A program made the position numbers and the translations under genes. Below the pieces are notes generated by a model. The model was given only the letters and a program-made list of their open reading frames with translations. It was not told the DNA's origin and ran no database searches. A DNA stretch of 64,000 bases, taken from an uncultured Tateyamaria sp. (GTDB taxonomy: Bacteria > Pseudomonadota > Alphaproteobacteria > Rhodobacterales > Rhodobacteraceae). Positions 31,140-39,817 of this stretch are shown one piece after another. The DNA lies in the NCBI RefSeq assembly GCF_947503465.1, contig NZ_CANNDN010000002.1, positions 496,001 to 560,000 of the forward strand, in the 5' to 3' direction. How positions within the stretch are numbered: position 1 is the stretch's first letter; each line of letters begins with the position of its first letter.

Positions 31140-32185
31140 ACGAGCAGCGGGCGCCGGCCCTGCCCGTGGCAGCCGCACGCGGGAACTTTCTGAACCTGCT
31201 GTCGACGCCGCGGGCCCGGTCCGTCATGTTGTTCATCCTGACGATTTTCGCCGCCGGGGGCATCATGATATGGGCGCGCCCCGTGCTTGTGCCCATGTGT
31301 TTCGCACTGGTGGTCGGGATCGTCGCGTCGCCGCTGGCAGACCGTCTGCACGATTGGGGTGTCCCGCGCATCGCCATCGCCACCGCGCTTCTTGTGCTGA
31401 CCAGCGGCAGCCTGGTCCTTGGATTTGTCCTGCTTGAGCCGCTCTTGAATTCGATGGCGGCCCAGTTGCCTGAAATCCGCGCCGAGATCGAAGGCTGGGT
31501 CCAGAGCGCGTCGGGCCTGATCCGCGGGATCGAAACCATTTCGAAAGAGATAGAACAGACCGTCGGCGCGTCCGAGGGCGGTGACGAAGCCCCCGAACTG
31601 CCCACGATGATGGATGCGCTGTGGCTTGCGCCGGATCTGGGGGCCAGCGTGCTGATCTTCGCGGGCACGCTTTTCTTCTTCATGCTGACACGCACCGACC
31701 TGTATGCCGCCGCTGGCCGGTTCAGCGAAACCTTGTTCCGGGCGGACCGTGCCGTGGCCAAGTATTTTCTGGCCGTGTCCATCGTGAACGCGGGCCTGGG
31801 CATTGCCGTGGCCGTGGTCATGTCCCTGATCGGGTTGAACAACGCGGTCCTGTGGGGGCTGGCTGCGGGGCTGTTGAACTTCATCCTGTATCTTGGGCCG
31901 CTCACCATCCTGTTCGGCCTGCTGATCGTGGGCATGGTGCAGTTCAACGGTGGCTATTCGCTGCTGCCACCCTTTGCGTTCCTGTGCCTGAACATGATCG
32001 AGGCGCAGTTCGTGACACCAGGGTTTGTCGGGCAGCGCCTGCGCATCAGCCCGCTTGCCGTGTTTGTGTCCATCGTGATCGGATTGTGGCTTTGGGGACC
32101 GGTGGGGGCGATCGTCGCGCTGCCGCTGACCCTGTGGCTCGCGGTCCTTTTGAATGCGCGCGGCCCGGCAGACCCCGCCGCCTGA
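31136..32185 (+). CDS. AI-2E-family transporter
   Basis: This 349-aa protein has about eight helices, with family features in the C-terminal half: ALWGL-like VLWGLAAGLLNFILYLGPL and then VTPGFVGQRLRISPLAVFV. GTG 31136 overlaps the DUF3618 stop. The family contains the AI-2 exporter TqsA but also Na+(Li+)/H+ antiporters, so substrate is open; an ion-related role would fit the stress context (inference). Confidence 0.88.
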   Translation: MNEQRAPALPVAAARGNFLNLLSTPRARSVMLFILTIFAAGGIMIWARPVLVPMCFALVVGIVASPLADRLHDWGVPRIAIATALLVLTSGSLVLGFVLLEPLLNSMAAQLPEIRAEIEGWVQSASGLIRGIETISKEIEQTVGASEGGDEAPELPTMMDALWLAPDLGASVLIFAGTLFFFMLTRTDLYAAAGRFSETLFRADRAVAKYFLAVSIVNAGLGIAVAVVMSLIGLNNAVLWGLAAGLLNFILYLGPLTILFGLLIVGMVQFNGGYSLLPPFAFLCLNMIEAQFVTPGFVGQRLRISPLAVFVSIVIGLWLWGPVGAIVALPLTLWLAVLLNARGPADPAA

Positions 32186-32221
32186 ACAGGCGCGACCGGC
32201 CCTGCCGGATGTCAGAGCGGC

Positions 32222-32246
32222 GGAACCGATTGCGCCGCGCGGCGTT
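32222..32246 (+). promoter_or_regulatory. EcfG-type promoter for the 88-aa protein
   Basis: GGAAC (32222-32226), 16-bp spacer, CGTT (32243-32246), 24 bp before ATG 32271. Confidence 0.7.
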
Positions 32247-32270
32247 GATTCAGCAAAGGAGACACATTCA

Positions 32271-32537
32271 ATGACCACATATCATCCCGACCAAACGACC
32301 GAGACGAAAAACGGCAAAGACGGCAACACCCTGGCCGACGCCGCGCGCAAGGAATTCGAAACCCGCCGCGCGCAGGCAGGTGACGCGCTGGACAGCACGC
32401 GGCGCCAGGTGGCGGACACGGCGCAACGCACGTCGGACCAGGGGGCGCAATTCGTGCGGGACAATCCCGCCCTCGCGCTGGCTGGTGCCGCCGGTATCGG
32501 TTTCCTGCTGGGCCTTGCGATCCGCGTGCGGGACTAG
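32271..32537 (+). CDS. DUF883-like small helical membrane-anchored protein, 88 aa
   Basis: ATG 32271 follows AAAGGAG. A charged helical part (ARKEFETRRAQAGDALDSTR) precedes DNPALALAGAAGIGFLLGLA, a C-terminal hydrophobic helix, and a basic end. This layout matches DUF883/ElaB/YqjD ribosome- or membrane-associated stress proteins. It has its own exact EcfG-type promoter and a terminator just after the stop. Confidence 0.8.
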   Translation: MTTYHPDQTTETKNGKDGNTLADAARKEFETRRAQAGDALDSTRRQVADTAQRTSDQGAQFVRDNPALALAGAAGIGFLLGLAIRVRD

Positions 32538-32563
32538 CGCCGCGCGTGTTCCCCAATGTCAGA

Positions 32564-32591
32564 AGGGGCGTTCAGACGGACGCCCCTTTTT
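32564..32591 (+). terminator. Rho-independent terminator after the 88-aa protein
   Basis: AGGGGCGT/ACGCCCCT stem, 8-base loop, then TTTT. It lies ~27 bp after the stop. Confidence 0.8.
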
Positions 32592-32700
32592 CCTTGCGAC
32601 GCATCAAAAGGATGCGGGCTGACGCGTCCTATCTCAGACCTCGGGGGCACCGGGCTTTGGGATGGTCCCTGCCCGGTCCTTGCGCGTTTCATCCCACGCC

Positions 32701-32725
32701 GGAACAAAATCGACCGGCGCGTGTT
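32701..32725 (+). promoter_or_regulatory. Relaxed EcfG-type promoter for the YciF-like gene
   Basis: GGAAC (32701-32705), 16-bp spacer, TGTT (32722-32725), 38 bp before ATG 32764. Confidence 0.5.
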
Positions 32726-32763
32726 GCCTTTCAAACGGCACAACCGCAACCGGAGGACGCACC

Positions 32764-33258
32764 ATGGCTCTCAACTCTCTTCATGACGTATATATCGACC
32801 AGCTTCAGGACATTCACAGCGCCTGCAAACAGTCCAGCGGCGTGACCCGCAAGCTGGCCGACGCCGCCACGGACCCATCCCTCAAGGACGCGCTGGAACG
32901 CGGGGTCGAGGGGATCGAGCGGGGCATGGACACGCTCAGCCACATCATCAAGGGCCATGATGCCGACCCTGAGGGCGAGCATTGCAAGGGCATGGAAGGT
33001 CTGGTCAAGGAAGCGCGCGCACACGGGTTGGAGCAGGACTTTGGCGACAGTGCCGCACAGGATGCGATGATCATCACGCAATACCAGCGCATGGCGCATT
33101 ACGCGATTGCGGGCTACGGCTCGTGCCTGGCATTTGCCCGGCGCATGGACCATGGCGATGACGTGTCGAAACTGGAAGAATGCCTGAACAAGTCCTATGA
33201 CGGCGACCGGGCCATGACGGATCTGGCAACCGGCACGATCAACAAGGACGCGGCCTGA
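32764..33258 (+). CDS. YciE/YciF ferritin-like (DUF892) protein
   Basis: This 164-aa protein begins MALNSLHDVYIDQLQDIHSA and has the four-helix ferritin-like layout of DUF892, with Glu/His pairs such as EGIERGMDTLSHIIKGHD and ITQYQRMAHYAIAGYGS. YciF-type proteins are induced by osmotic and oxidative stress. Start ATG 32764 follows GGAGG. A relaxed EcfG-type promoter precedes it. Confidence 0.9.
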   Translation: MALNSLHDVYIDQLQDIHSACKQSSGVTRKLADAATDPSLKDALERGVEGIERGMDTLSHIIKGHDADPEGEHCKGMEGLVKEARAHGLEQDFGDSAAQDAMIITQYQRMAHYAIAGYGSCLAFARRMDHGDDVSKLEECLNKSYDGDRAMTDLATGTINKDAA

Positions 33259-33600
33259 CACGGTGGCCGCATGACGGCTGGCCCGTTGGTCTTTGCCACG
33301 ATGTCCTGCGGTGCCGGTTTCGCCCGGCATCGCGGGATGTGCCGGGCGTGCGCCGCTGTTGTGCCCGTTCGGACCTGATCCCAAGGCGCAGCCCGGTGTC
33401 ACTTGGGCCAGCGCACGGGTTCGCGAACACGGCAGGGGGGACATCGCAGGACAGGCGGATCCGTGGTCTTTTGCACCAAAGCAACGGAACAGTGGCAAAG
33501 TGCGGCGATAAGTATATGTCTGGGCTTACATCACTGCACTGTTTTTCGGGATTCTTCCGCAAAGTTGCAGCCTTAGCCCGGTGACTGAAATGCAGTCCGC
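33259..33600 (+). other. Intergenic region without a gene
   Basis: In these 342 bp I see no convincing coding frame. A GGAAC at ~33486 has no matching -10 box. The last ~100 bp before the kinase are more AT-rich and probably hold its promoter. Confidence 0.5.
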
Positions 33601-36600
33601 ATGACACAGACTGACCCCACCCGGGCCGAAACGCCCATCATCGGCATCGGTGCATCCGCAGGCGGGTTGGACGCCCTGAAAAGTGTCGTTGCGCACATTC
33701 CTGCAAATCTTGGCGCGTGTTTTGTCATCGTGCAGCATCTGTCGCCGGATCAGGATTCCATTCTGGACCAGTTGCTGCAACCGGTCGCGCCCGTGCCTGT
33801 CACCCAGATCGAGGATGGGGAAATCCCGCGTCCCGACCATGTCTACATGGTGCCGCCGGGGGTTACGCTGCACTTGACCGACGGGCGTTTCAAGTTGACG
33901 AAACGATCGCAGGATCGCGGTGTTTTCCGGCCGATCGACATGTTCTTTCGGTCGCTGGCCGAGGCGCAGGGACGGGACGCGTATTGCGTCGTGCTGTCGG
34001 GCACCGGCACGGACGGGTCCGACGGGGTGCGCGCGGTCAAGTCGGCGGGCGGGTTCGCGCTGGTGCAGGAAAGCACCGGCGCGCGGTTTCCGGGCATGCC
34101 GGACAGTGCCGTGGCAACCGGACTGGTGGATTTCGTGCTGCCCGCGCGCCAGATACCCGTGCGTCTGCACGAGATCATCATGCACCGCCGCCAGTTGATG
34201 GACGACACCGCGCAGGCCGACCTGCGCAGCTCTGTCGAGGCGCACCTGCCCCAGATCACCGCGCACCTGGCGGATGTGGCGGGCAATGACTTTTCCCGGT
34301 ACAAGCCCGGCACGCTGGTGCGACGTATCGAACGGCGCATGGCACTTTTGCGGGTTCAGTCGGTCGCGCAATTCATTGAGGTGCTGACCCAGGACGACAT
34401 GCAGGCCGAATTGCTGGCGCAGGACTTCCTGATCGGCGTGACGAAGTTCTTTCGTGATCCGGAGACCTGGGCCGCGCTGCGCACGCAGGTCGTGCGCCCG
34501 TTGCTGGCACGTGACCAGACCCACATCCGCGTCTGGGTTCCGGGCTGTTCCACGGGCGAAGAGGCCTATACCGTCGCGATGCTGTTCCTTGAAGAGATGG
34601 AGGCGCAGGGCGCGCAACATGCGCTGCAGGTGTTCGGCACCGATATCGACACCGCAGCGCTGTTCAACGCGCGCCATGGCCTGTTTGCCCCCGCCTCGAT
34701 GTCGGCATTGAGCGACGCGCAGCGCGCGCGCTTCTTCTCGATCGAGAACGGGCAATACAGGGCCGTGCCGTTCCTGCGCGACTGCTGCGTGTTTGCCCCC
34801 CACAACCTGATACAGGATCCACCGTTTTCCCGGCTGGACCTGATTTCATGTCGTAATCTGATGATCTACCTGTCGGCCGAATTGCAGGCACGCGTTGTGC
34901 CGCGCTTGCATTTTGCACTGCGCGAGGGCGGGCATCTGCTGCTCGGGCCTTCGGAAGGTGTCGGTGATGAGGACAACCTGTTCCTTGAGGTCGACCGCAC
35001 CCACAGGATCTTTGCAAAGAACGACGAGGCGGTCACCAGGTACTCTGCGCTGAGTGATCCCAAGCCGCGGGCACGTACCGCACACCCGCGCCCCACACCG
35101 GGCGAAATTGCGGCCCTGCCGGGTGCGGTGACCGACGCGGCGCGCCAGACCATCGCCGAGCGTGAATACCTCAGCCGGTTCGCAGCCCCCTATGCCCTGG
35201 TGACGGGCAGTGGTGACATCGTCTTTCTGTCCGAAGGCATGACCGCGTTCGTCGCACCGAAATCCGGTGTGCCGTCCAGCAATATCGACGCCTATCTGCG
35301 TCCCGAATTGCGCCTGCCCGTCCGCAACGCGTTGAAACAGGCCCGCGCACGCGGCGGCATCATCGAGGTACAGGACGTGATGCTGGACGACGGTGGGTCC
35401 GCGTCGTTTGTCGATGTTCACCTGGGGGCGACCCAACAGGACGACACGCTGTTTCTGATCCGGCTGAACCGTGTGCGCAGCCTTGCTCAGGAGGCGGTCA
35501 GCGACGCCGTCGCCCGGCGCGAGACCCGGGATCAGGACATGCTGGAGGCCGAGAATTTCAGCTTGCGCCGCCAATTGTCGGCCATCTTGCAGGAACACGA
35601 GGCATCAAGCCAGGAGCTGAAGAACACCAACGAGGAACTGCTGTCGATGAACGAAGAGCTGCAAAGCTCGAACGAGGAACTTGAGACCTCGCGCGAGGAA
35701 TTGCAGTCGATCAACGAAGAACTGGAAACCGTCAACGCCGAGTTGCAGGAAAACAACCGCTTGCTGACGCGCGTCAACAGCGACCTGAAGAACCTGTTCG
35801 AAAGCACGGATGTCGCCGTTCTGTTTCTGGATCGCAATTTCTGTGTGCGGAATTTCACCCCCACGACCACGCGGCTGTTCGGCATCCGCAGGCGCGATAT
35901 CGGGCGGCCGATTTCGGACCTGTCGTCGAGGATGGATTATCCCGGACTGGCAGAGGACGCCGCAAAGGTCGACGACACCCTGCAGCCGCTTGAGCGCGAG
36001 ATCGGCATCGATGCCTCGGGCGAGACGTACCTGCTGCGCATCAGGCCGTATCGGACGACCGAAAACCTGATCGACGGCTATGTGCTGTCCTTTTTCGACA
36101 TCACGTCGCGCAAGCAGTACGAAGATACGTTGCAGCGCAACCAACAGGAATTCGCGCGGCAATATGCCGAGTTGGAGAACCTGTATGACACGACCCCCGT
36201 GGGTCTGGCACTGGTGGACACGGACTTTCGCTGGATGCGCATCAACGAGAGCCTTGCCGCCATCAACGGATATCCGGTGGACGCGCATATCGGAAAGTCG
36301 CAACGCGAATTGCTGCCGGAAATCGCAGACAAGATCGAGGCCGCCTTTCAACGGGTCATCGACACCCGCGAACCGGTGCTTGGCGAGGAGGTGACGGGCG
36401 AGACGCAAGCCGAACCCGGCGTCACCCGGCACTGGATTGCGGATTACTATCCTGTCTCGGCGGACGAGACGGTGTTCGCGATCGGCGCATGCGTGCGCGA
36501 GGTGACGGATCAGAAACGGCTCCAGGCGGAATTGGAGGAAAGCCGGGCGCGGCTGCAACGGCTGTTCGATGCCTCGCCCGTGTTTGTGGCGATCACCGAG

Positions 36601-37548
36601 GGGCCGAACCACGTCTATACCTATTCCAACCCGCCGCATGACGCGATCTGCGGTCATCGGGAGTTGATCGGAAAATCCATATTGGACGCCATTCCCGAAT
36701 TGAAGGGCCAAGGCGTAATAGAGCGGTTCGATCAGGTGTATGATACCGGCGAAACGCTGAGGATCCCGGAATTCAAGGCCGTCTTCGACCGCGACGGGGA
36801 CGGGGATTTCGAAGAGGGTTGGTTCGTGCAGACGCTGGAGCCGATCCGCGACGGCAATGGGGATGTGTCTGGCGTTGCCTCGTTTACCTTTGAGATCAGC
36901 GACGCGATCGAGGCGCGCGACGCCGCCGAAGCCTCGGACGCGCAAAAGACCCTGCTGCTGGGAGAGTTGGAACATCGGGTCAAGAACACCCTGGCCACGA
37001 TCAACGCGATTTCCAAGCTGCTGCTGAAGGGCACGGACACCGCCGCCGATTACCAAAAGCGGCTGTCCCAACGGCTGCAGGCCATCGGGCGGACACACAA
37101 CCTGCTGACAGGCGTCGGCTGGACCGGCGCATCGCTGGATCAGCTGGTGACAGCAGAACTGGCGCCCTATGCGTCCGACGGCCCGGTACCGGTGTTCGAA
37201 CGGCAGGGCCCCGATGTCGCGCTGGACAGTTCCGAAGCGCTGTCCTTGGGCATGGCGTTGCACGAATTGACGACAAATGCCGCGAAATACGGCGCGCTTT
37301 CGGTACCGGATGGCAAGGTTGTCATTGCGTCGCGCGTCGATGCGCAGGAGGATGGGCACGAGACCGTCACCCTGACTTGGCACGAACGGAATGGTCCGAA
37401 AATCAAGAAGGCGCCGGACCGCAGCGGGTTCGGCTCTCTCATTCTTGAGAAAGTGCTGGCCCGCGATCTGTCCGCGGACGTGAAGAACGACTTTGCGCCG
37501 GATGGCCTGATCTTTGAAGTAAGTTTTGTTCGGGAGATGCCCGCATGA
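33601..37548 (+). CDS. CheB-CheR-PAS-HWE histidine kinase fusion
   Basis: This 1315-aa soluble protein has a CheB methylesterase domain (~10-190; Ser19 in GASAGG, His46, Asp138), a CheR methyltransferase (~205-470; GCSTGEEAY SAM site), and a long Glu/Asn/Leu-rich coiled coil (~640-725; repeated 'NEEL' units). About three PAS-like domains (~735-1105) precede an HWE/HisKA_2-like kinase with His1125 in ELEHRVKN and LHELTTNAAKYGAL. Such 'CheBR-kinases' lack chemoreceptor partners and are often stress sensors. The response regulator 37545 overlaps by 4 bp. Confidence 0.93.
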   Translation: MTQTDPTRAETPIIGIGASAGGLDALKSVVAHIPANLGACFVIVQHLSPDQDSILDQLLQPVAPVPVTQIEDGEIPRPDHVYMVPPGVTLHLTDGRFKLTKRSQDRGVFRPIDMFFRSLAEAQGRDAYCVVLSGTGTDGSDGVRAVKSAGGFALVQESTGARFPGMPDSAVATGLVDFVLPARQIPVRLHEIIMHRRQLMDDTAQADLRSSVEAHLPQITAHLADVAGNDFSRYKPGTLVRRIERRMALLRVQSVAQFIEVLTQDDMQAELLAQDFLIGVTKFFRDPETWAALRTQVVRPLLARDQTHIRVWVPGCSTGEEAYTVAMLFLEEMEAQGAQHALQVFGTDIDTAALFNARHGLFAPASMSALSDAQRARFFSIENGQYRAVPFLRDCCVFAPHNLIQDPPFSRLDLISCRNLMIYLSAELQARVVPRLHFALREGGHLLLGPSEGVGDEDNLFLEVDRTHRIFAKNDEAVTRYSALSDPKPRARTAHPRPTPGEIAALPGAVTDAARQTIAEREYLSRFAAPYALVTGSGDIVFLSEGMTAFVAPKSGVPSSNIDAYLRPELRLPVRNALKQARARGGIIEVQDVMLDDGGSASFVDVHLGATQQDDTLFLIRLNRVRSLAQEAVSDAVARRETRDQDMLEAENFSLRRQLSAILQEHEASSQELKNTNEELLSMNEELQSSNEELETSREELQSINEELETVNAELQENNRLLTRVNSDLKNLFESTDVAVLFLDRNFCVRNFTPTTTRLFGIRRRDIGRPISDLSSRMDYPGLAEDAAKVDDTLQPLEREIGIDASGETYLLRIRPYRTTENLIDGYVLSFFDITSRKQYEDTLQRNQQEFARQYAELENLYDTTPVGLALVDTDFRWMRINESLAAINGYPVDAHIGKSQRELLPEIADKIEAAFQRVIDTREPVLGEEVTGETQAEPGVTRHWIADYYPVSADETVFAIGACVREVTDQKRLQAELEESRARLQRLFDASPVFVAITEGPNHVYTYSNPPHDAICGHRELIGKSILDAIPELKGQGVIERFDQVYDTGETLRIPEFKAVFDRDGDGDFEEGWFVQTLEPIRDGNGDVSGVASFTFEISDAIEARDAAEASDAQKTLLLGELEHRVKNTLATINAISKLLLKGTDTAADYQKRLSQRLQAIGRTHNLLTGVGWTGASLDQLVTAELAPYASDGPVPVFERQGPDVALDSSEALSLGMALHELTTNAAKYGALSVPDGKVVIASRVDAQEDGHETVTLTWHERNGPKIKKAPDRSGFGSLILEKVLARDLSADVKNDFAPDGLIFEVSFVREMPA

Positions 37549-37913
37549 ACCCAAGAAGCGTTCTGATCCTCGAAGACGAGGCGATCATCGCGATGGACAT
37601 GGAGATGATGCTGGAGGACAACGGGTTCTTCGTTCTGGGCCCGTGCAATTCGGTCGAGGCGGCACGCGCGGCGGTGGCGTCGCGGCGCCCGGACGTCGCC
37701 ATACTGGACGTCAACCTGGGCCGTGGCAAAACCAGCTTTGACTTTGCCGAAGAAATCCACGCCCTGGGCGTGCCCTTTGTCTTTCTGTCGGGGTATTCGG
37801 AAAGCAGCTTCGAAGCCCCCGAGACGCTGAAGACCGCGTTGCGGCTGGCGAAGCCGGTGCTGGAATCCGACCTGTTGTCCGCGGTGAACCAATTGGCCTT
37901 CAGACCTGGGTAA
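37545..37913 (+). CDS. Single-domain response regulator
   Basis: This 122-aa protein is only a receiver: acidic pair Glu10-Asp11, phospho-acceptor Asp55 (AILDVNL), Ser82 and Lys103 (LAKPV). No output domain follows. Coupled to the CheBR-HWE kinase by a 4-bp overlap, it is the likely partner. In Caulobacter a similar single-domain regulator (LovR) drains phosphate from the PhyR pathway, so a phosphate-sink role is plausible here (inference). Confidence 0.92.
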   Translation: MNPRSVLILEDEAIIAMDMEMMLEDNGFFVLGPCNSVEAARAAVASRRPDVAILDVNLGRGKTSFDFAEEIHALGVPFVFLSGYSESSFEAPETLKTALRLAKPVLESDLLSAVNQLAFRPG

Positions 37914-38117
37914 AGCGTGCATCCGGGACAGGGCGCGCTGACCGACGTGGATACGGCTGCGTACCCGCACGCGACCGTGGTGGACGACGCTGCCTTGCAA
38001 CCGCGCCCTGCCCCAACAGCCATGGCACCAACGACGCGTGTGGATTTGACGATGGCGCAGCCCCGCCTGCGGATATCAGCGTCGCTGCGGACAGCGATGC
38101 GTGTCATGGCGCGCTGC

Positions 38118-38143
38118 GGAACGATTTCGCCTGCTCAGCTGTT
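38118..38143 (+). promoter_or_regulatory. Relaxed EcfG-type promoter for the DUF1206 gene
   Basis: GGAAC (38118-38122), 17-bp spacer, TGTT (38140-38143), 55 bp before ATG 38199. Confidence 0.45.
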
Positions 38144-38198
38144 GGGTCATCGACGCGTCTGCCAATGTCGAGCGACGCAAGCATGTTGGAGCGGCCCC

Positions 38199-39083
38199 AT
38201 GGATATCACCCAAGCATTGGCACTGGACGGGACGTCTGATCGGGCAAAGCGCCTTCGGGAGGTCAATCCCGATGAGTACCGATGGGCCGTCCCGTTCATG
38301 CGGGCGGGCTATGCCGGGCGCGCGCTGGTCTACCTTGTCGTGTCCGGATTTTCGCTTTGGTCGATCGCCCAGGGCGGTCAGGCCGAAGGCACAAAAGGCG
38401 TGATGGAGCAATTGACCGGAAGCGGCTGGCCCGTGCTGGTGCTGATCGCGCTTGGCATGGCGGCCTATGCGCTCTGGCGGCTGATCGACAGCATCGCCGA
38501 CCTGGAAGCCTATGGTACGGATGCGAAAGGATTGATCGCCCGCACGGGCATGATCGTGACCGGCCTTGTCCACCTTGGCATCGGGTTTCTGGCGCTGTCC
38601 GCCCTGATCGGGTCGTCATCCGGTGGCAGTGACGGGCTGGTCGCGTCGCTGATGCAGATGCCCGGCGGGCGCTGGATTGTCGGGATTGCGGGTGCGCTGA
38701 CCGCCTGCGCGTCGATCTATTACTTCCGCAAGGGATTGAAGGAAGATTATCGCAGCAATCTGAAGGCCAACGCGTTTACGGCGCGCGCCAACATCGTCCT
38801 GAAATGCGGCGTGCTGGCGCAGGGGGCCGTGGTCGGGATCATCGGCGGTCTGATCGTCTATGCCGCGCTGCAGGCGGATTCGTCGCAGGCCGGTGGCATG
38901 GGCCAGGCGTTCGAGTGGCTTCGAGGTCAGGCGTTCGGGCGCGTCCTTGTCGCTGTCTTGTGTGTTGGCCTTGTCGGCTTTGCGTTTTTCTGCGCCGTGA
39001 ATGCGGTCTATCGCATTGTGCCCAAGGCCTATGACGGTGCTGGCGAAACCCTGGCCGCCAAGTTCAAATCAGCCATCAACTGA
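38199..39083 (+). CDS. DUF1206 membrane protein
   Basis: This 294-aa protein has six hydrophobic helices arranged as three repeated units, with the DUF1206 marks MRAGYAGRALVYLVVSGFSL, RTGMIVTGLVHLGIGF and VLKCGVLAQGAVVGIIG. Function unknown. ATG 38199 follows GGAG; a longer open frame from 37917 is not supported. A relaxed EcfG-type promoter precedes it. Confidence 0.88.
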   Translation: MDITQALALDGTSDRAKRLREVNPDEYRWAVPFMRAGYAGRALVYLVVSGFSLWSIAQGGQAEGTKGVMEQLTGSGWPVLVLIALGMAAYALWRLIDSIADLEAYGTDAKGLIARTGMIVTGLVHLGIGFLALSALIGSSSGGSDGLVASLMQMPGGRWIVGIAGALTACASIYYFRKGLKEDYRSNLKANAFTARANIVLKCGVLAQGAVVGIIGGLIVYAALQADSSQAGGMGQAFEWLRGQAFGRVLVAVLCVGLVGFAFFCAVNAVYRIVPKAYDGAGETLAAKFKSAIN

Positions 39084-39144
39084 CCGGACCGCAGCGGTCG
39101 CATCCGCGCGCTCAGTCGATGTCGCGGGCCGCCACATGTCGCGG

Positions 39145-39729
39145 TCACGCTGACGTCATGCGCACCACGATGAAGCCCAGACCGGCATAGGGCAAGAGCG
39201 CGAGGATGAAGAACAGGCCATCTGCGGTCAGCATCGCAACCACCAGAAAACACACGGCAATCGCGGCCGCCGATGCGGAGAAGGGAATGATCTCCAGAAA
39301 TGGCATTGCCAGACCGGTTGCAAGGCAAAGCGCCTGCGGGATCCACACCAGGGGGCGGTGGAACAGCACGGACAATCGGCGTCTTGTCCGGCGTTCGACC
39401 CAGTGAATGACGGGTTCTATGCGCGACAGTGCATTCGCCAGCTTGTCGGCGTCGATTGATCTGGATCGCATTTTTCGGGGCAGGCGCACCTTTCGAAACC
39501 CCAGCAGCAGTTCGAATGACAGGATCGCGATCATGATGCCACAGAACGCCGACAGGCCCGGAATGCCGGACAGGGGCGTCGCGGCGACAGTCGCCGGGAC
39601 CAGTATGATGGGCAAGAGCCCGCGTTCCTTCAGCGCATCGATGATCTCGCCCACCGACACCTGCGCGCCGGAGGCGGCGGCACGGACATCGTCGAGGGAT
39701 TGTGTCAGGGGTCCGGAGGGTTCAGACAT
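39145..39729 (-). CDS. ExoD-family membrane protein
   Basis: This 194-aa protein has the ExoD features VSVGEIIDALKERGLLPIIL, PLSGIPGLSAFCGIMIAI and RRLSVLFHRPLVWIPQALCL, with three or four helices. ExoD was named for a role in exopolysaccharide production and alkaline tolerance in Sinorhizobium. ATG 39729 is chosen since upstream frame overlaps the BCCT gene end; its ribosome site is weak. Convergent with DUF1206. Confidence 0.88.
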   Translation of the reverse strand: MSEPSGPLTQSLDDVRAAASGAQVSVGEIIDALKERGLLPIILVPATVAATPLSGIPGLSAFCGIMIAILSFELLLGFRKVRLPRKMRSRSIDADKLANALSRIEPVIHWVERRTRRRLSVLFHRPLVWIPQALCLATGLAMPFLEIIPFSASAAAIAVCFLVVAMLTADGLFFILALLPYAGLGFIVVRMTSA

Positions 39730-39817
39730 GGGCGGGCGACCAATCTTGAGGCAGGGGATCGTTTTACGGGCTTTGTCGTTGGCCCCCGGCCCGATGACCG
39801 GGCCGGAGGCGAAATGA

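Noticed and set aside
33486..33520. GGAAC upstream of the CheBR kinase
   Set aside because: The matching -10 position reads GATA rather than a GTT-type box.
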